The notes under the pieces are model-generated. The model made no database searches. It was not told the origin of the DNA and saw only the letters and a list, made by a program, of their open reading frames with translations. Of a DNA stretch of 64,000 nt, positions 61,766-64,000 are shown one piece after another. Origin of the DNA: Bacteroidota bacterium. GTDB taxonomy: Bacteria > Bacteroidota > Bacteroidia > Chitinophagales > Chitinophagaceae. Where the stretch lies: assembly GCA_947476145.1 (NCBI GenBank), contig CANJPH010000006.1, forward strand, positions 45,533 through 109,532, given 5' to 3'. The position numbers and the translations under genes are program-made. Each line of letters opens with the position of its first letter. The first letter of the stretch is position 1.

Positions 61766-62341
61766 TTAGTTATTGTCTTTTTTGATATTTTTAAACGGCA
61801 TGCCTAACTCTTTTAAAAGTTCGTATGCTTCTTCATTAGATTGTGCTGAAGTCACAAAAGTGATATCCAATCCAGTGATTTTGTTTACTTTATCGATGTC
61901 GATTTCTGGGAAGATGATTTGCTCAGTTACGCCTAATGTGTAGTTTCCACGACCATCGAAAGCCTTATCGCTAATGCCTTTGAAGTCACGTACACGTGGT
62001 AGCGCAACAGATACTAAACGATCTAAGAATTCGAACATTTTTTCTCCTCTTAAAGTTACGCGCGCACCAATTGGCATACCCTTACGTAATTTAAAGTTGG
62101 AAATATCCTTCTTAGATAAAGTTGGTACTGCTTTTTGACCAGTAATGGTAGTTAACTCATCGATAGCGATGTCCACTAATTTCTTGTCATTTACTGCGCC
62201 ATTTACACCACGGTTGATGCAAATTTTTTCCAACTTTGGAGTTTGCATTACAGACTTGTAACCAAACTTTTTAGATAAAGCAGGTATCACTTCTTTAGTG
62301 TACTTGTCTGCTAATCTTGGAGTGTATTTTACGGTACTCAT
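61766..62341 (-). CDS. rplE: Ribosomal protein L5
   Basis: The protein has 191 aa. Blocks: [88 protein letters not shown]5 binds 5S rRNA and contacts the 30S. The start shares one base with the rplX stop (TAATG), suggesting translational coupling. Confidence 0.98.
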   Translation of the reverse strand: MSTVKYTPRLADKYTKEVIPALSKKFGYKSVMQTPKLEKICINRGVNGAVNDKKLVDIAIDELTTITGQKAVPTLSKKDISNFKLRKGMPIGARVTLRGEKMFEFLDRLVSVALPRVRDFKGISDKAFDGRGNYTLGVTEQIIFPEIDIDKVNKITGLDITFVTSAQSNEEAYELLKELGMPFKNIKKDNN

Positions 62342-62679
62342 TATTTAATTACCTCCCCTGATTTTTTAGAAATTCTTACTAATTTACCTGTCTCTCTCGA
62401 ACGCTTTACTTTTGTTGGAGCGCTAGTTTTAGCATCCCATAACATGATATTACTAATGTTAATAGAAGCTTCTACTTTTACGATACCACCTTTTGTATTT
62501 GATGCCGATGGTTTAGTGTGTTTTGTTGCGATGGCTACACCTTCAACAATGACACGACCTTTTTCAACGTCAACTTCCAATACGGTGCGAGGCTTTTTCA
62601 AGTCCTTGTCATCTCCGGAAATAACTACAACGCTATCACCTTTCTTGATGCTGTATTTGGGTTTGAATCTGTTACTCAT
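62341..62679 (-). CDS. rplX: Ribosomal protein L24
   Basis: The protein has 112 aa. The KOW motif [37 protein letters not shown] is near the N-terminus, followed by the L24 tail [21 protein letters not shown]. It starts early 50S assembly near the tunnel exit. It overlaps rplE by one base. Confidence 0.97.
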   Translation of the reverse strand: MSNRFKPKYSIKKGDSVVVISGDDKDLKKPRTVLEVDVEKGRVIVEGVAIATKHTKPSASNTKGGIVKVEASINISNIMLWDAKTSAPTKVKRSRETGKLVRISKKSGEVIK

Positions 62680-62694
62680 AACTTATATTTATTT

Positions 62695-63063
62695 TTATAA
62701 CACTTCTGGTGCTAATGAAACAATTTTCATGTATCCTTTATCACGCAACTCACGAGCAACTGGTCCAAAGATACGTGTACCTCTAGGCTCTTCTGAAGCG
62801 TTTAACAATACTACTGCGTTGTCATCAAAACGGATATAAGACCCGTCTTTTCTGCGCAATTTATTTTTTGTACGAACGATAACCGCTTTAGACACCGTAC
62901 CTTTTTTGATACCGCCTGCTGGGATCGCATCTTTAACTGTAACAACAATCGTATCACCGATTTTTGCGAAGTCTTGACCGCTATTTCCTAATACTTTGAT
63001 ACAAAGTACTTCTTTAGCGCCGCTATTATCAGCTACATTGAGCCTACTTTCTTGCTGAATCAT
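62695..63063 (-). CDS. rplN: Ribosomal protein L14
   Basis: The protein has 122 aa, the standard length. [26 protein letters not shown] opens it, and [68 protein letters not shown] closes it. L14 contacts 16S rRNA at an intersubunit bridge. It lies 15 bases upstream of rplX. Confidence 0.98.
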   Translation of the reverse strand: MIQQESRLNVADNSGAKEVLCIKVLGNSGQDFAKIGDTIVVTVKDAIPAGGIKKGTVSKAVIVRTKNKLRRKDGSYIRFDDNAVVLLNASEEPRGTRIFGPVARELRDKGYMKIVSLAPEVL

Positions 63064-63151
63064 TTTATTTAGCTTTTAGCTTTTATTCCTTGTTCTTTCG
63101 AACTCGGGTTGATTGATTACTTAGTTCTTTATAGTATAATTTGTGAAATGC

Positions 63152-63415
63152 TTATTTAGCTTTTTCAACAACCTCTACTAATCTCCAACGTTTTGTTTTA
63201 CTTAATGGACGTGTCTCCATGATTTTTACAACGTCACCAATACCACATTCTGATTTCTCATCATGCGCGTGGAACTTAGTTGTTTTTTTCACGAACTTTC
63301 CATACATCGGGTGCTTTACTTTTCTTTCGACAGCAACAGTAATGGTCTTATCCATTTTGTCGCTAGTTACCACTCCGATTCTTGTTTTACGTAAATTTCT
63401 TACTACCATTGTCAT
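63152..63415 (-). CDS. rpsQ: Ribosomal protein S17
   Basis: The protein has 87 aa with an OB fold. Pattern: [79 protein letters not shown]. It is a primary 16S rRNA-binding protein. A gap of about 88 bases to rplN shows no clear element. Confidence 0.98.
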   Translation of the reverse strand: MTMVVRNLRKTRIGVVTSDKMDKTITVAVERKVKHPMYGKFVKKTTKFHAHDEKSECGIGDVVKIMETRPLSKTKRWRLVEVVEKAK

Positions 63416-63445
63416 TATTTTTTTGTTGGCTAATTAATTTAATAA

Positions 63446-63658
63446 TTAGATGCCTAACTCTTTTTTCTTTAATTCCGTTTTTAAACGGGCAATGTCTTTA
63501 CGAAGTCCGCGAATGCTCATTGGATTCTCTAAAGGAGAAATAGCATGAGCGAACTCTAGTTTCTTAAGTCTTAATTGATCTTCGTCAATACGTGCTTTTA
63601 AATCCATCACGCTTGCGTCTTTTAAGCCTTTATTAAAATCATATGTCTTGGTTGCCAT
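63446..63658 (-). CDS. rpmC: Ribosomal protein L29
   Basis: The protein has 70 aa, a helical hairpin at the tunnel exit of the 50S. LKARIDEDQLRLKKLEFAHAISPLENPMSIRGLRKDIARLKTELKKKELGI has the L29 signature. Order rplP-rpmC-rpsQ is the conserved one. Confidence 0.96.
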   Translation of the reverse strand: MATKTYDFNKGLKDASVMDLKARIDEDQLRLKKLEFAHAISPLENPMSIRGLRKDIARLKTELKKKELGI

Positions 63659-63680
63659 AGCAAATACTTTTTTTTTATAA

Positions 63681-64000
63681 TTACAAGTCTCTTCTTGTAA
63701 CGAACTTAGTTTTGATTGGTAATTTTTGAGCAGCTAATCCCATTGCTTCTTTTGCAACTTCTGCAGAAACACCGTCGATCTCAAAAATGATACGACCTGG
63801 TTCCACTACAGCAGCCCAATACTCAGGGTTACCTTTACCTTTACCCATTCTCACCTCTGCAGGCTTATGCGTAATAATTTTATCTGGGAAAACACGAATC
63901 CAAACATTTCCTTCTCTTTTCATTGCACGTGTCATTGCTTGACGAGCAGACTCAATTTGTCTACTTGTTAACCAGATTGGGTCTAATGATTTCAATGCAA
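63681..64000 (-). CDS. rplP: Ribosomal protein L16, 5' end cut by window
   Basis: The gene runs off the window end. 106 complete codons are visible beginning [24 protein letters not shown]; about 30-35 N-terminal residues are missing compared with the usual length. The track's start at 63995 is an internal Leu codon (TTG), not a real start. [45 protein letters not shown] is the L16 signature. L16 helps shape the A-site region and peptidyl-transferase centre of the 50S. Confidence 0.98.
   Translation of the reverse strand, partial: ALKSLDPIWLTSRQIESARQAMTRAMKREGNVWIRVFPDKIITHKPAEVRMGKGKGNPEYWAAVVEPGRIIFEIDGVSAEVAKEAMGLAAQKLPIKTKFVTRRDL

Noticed and set aside
63996-64000. Start codon of rplP at 63995
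   Set aside because: It is an internal Leu codon of L16; the true start lies outside the window.

Overview
The window reads as chromosomal DNA of an AT-rich Bacteroidota bacterium. Signs of this are a SusC/SusD pair, a BamD / RpoZ-type omega / DUF4835 / DUF4296 cluster, many outer-membrane proteins and lipoproteins, and promoters of the phylum-specific form TTTG-N19-21-TAnnTTTG. The protein set looks closest to Chitinophagaceae, but that family assignment is inference. I see no phage, insertion sequence, CRISPR array or integrase. No gene-free stretch exceeds about 300 bases.

Region 1 (1-14452, all minus strand) is a carbohydrate or small-molecule uptake and oxidation locus: susC-susD, a terminator, then a tight series of an FG-GAP/ASPIC repeat lipoprotein, a vanadium-haloperoxidase/PAP2-fold lipoprotein, two tandem GMC flavoprotein dehydrogenases and a GH30 glycosidase cut by the window start. 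This is the most unusual system here. Region 2 (14689-18268, plus) is a 5-oxoprolinase operon, pxpB-pxpC-pxpA, with an NRAMP-like transporter. The space between regions 1 and 2 holds a good susC promoter and two dyads that look like operators.

Region 3 (18300-25042, minus) holds an SPFH protein, a small glucosaminidase, an SGNH hydrolase and an MBOAT acyltransferase, probably an envelope O-acylation unit. It is followed by tRNA-Ala(GGC) with its own promoter, and three bases after the tRNA starts a TonB-receptor-like outer-membrane protein. Region 4 (25218-42341) is mostly housekeeping: a citrate synthase of the mitochondrial type, LptG/F permease, Tgt, GT2, RsmG, M1 peptidase, RsmI, PurS, PssA, aminopeptidase P, RecG, TrpS, a deoxynucleoside kinase, a GlcD-like oxidase, a small barrel protein and a LOG-family protein. 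A long imperfect palindrome lies between rsmG and the M1 peptidase.

Region 5 (42421-52672) holds a sodium-solute symporter, an O-methyltransferase, a glucosaminidase-LysM protein with a 10-residue repeat, hpt, dnaJ-grpE, an RlmI-type methyltransferase, a peroxiredoxin, DUF4296, DUF4835, rpoZ and bamD. Region 6 (52951-64000, minus) holds rpsA, a YhiN-type flavoprotein, map, and the spc ribosomal operon from secY back to rplP, which is cut by the window end. The alpha operon (infA, rpmJ, rpsM, rpsK, rpsD, rpoA, rplQ) does not follow map.

Several -7 boxes end only 4-9 bases before the start codon, which suggests many leaderless or nearly leaderless mRNAs. Several start codons in the ORF track were moved to internal ATGs; reasons are given per gene.
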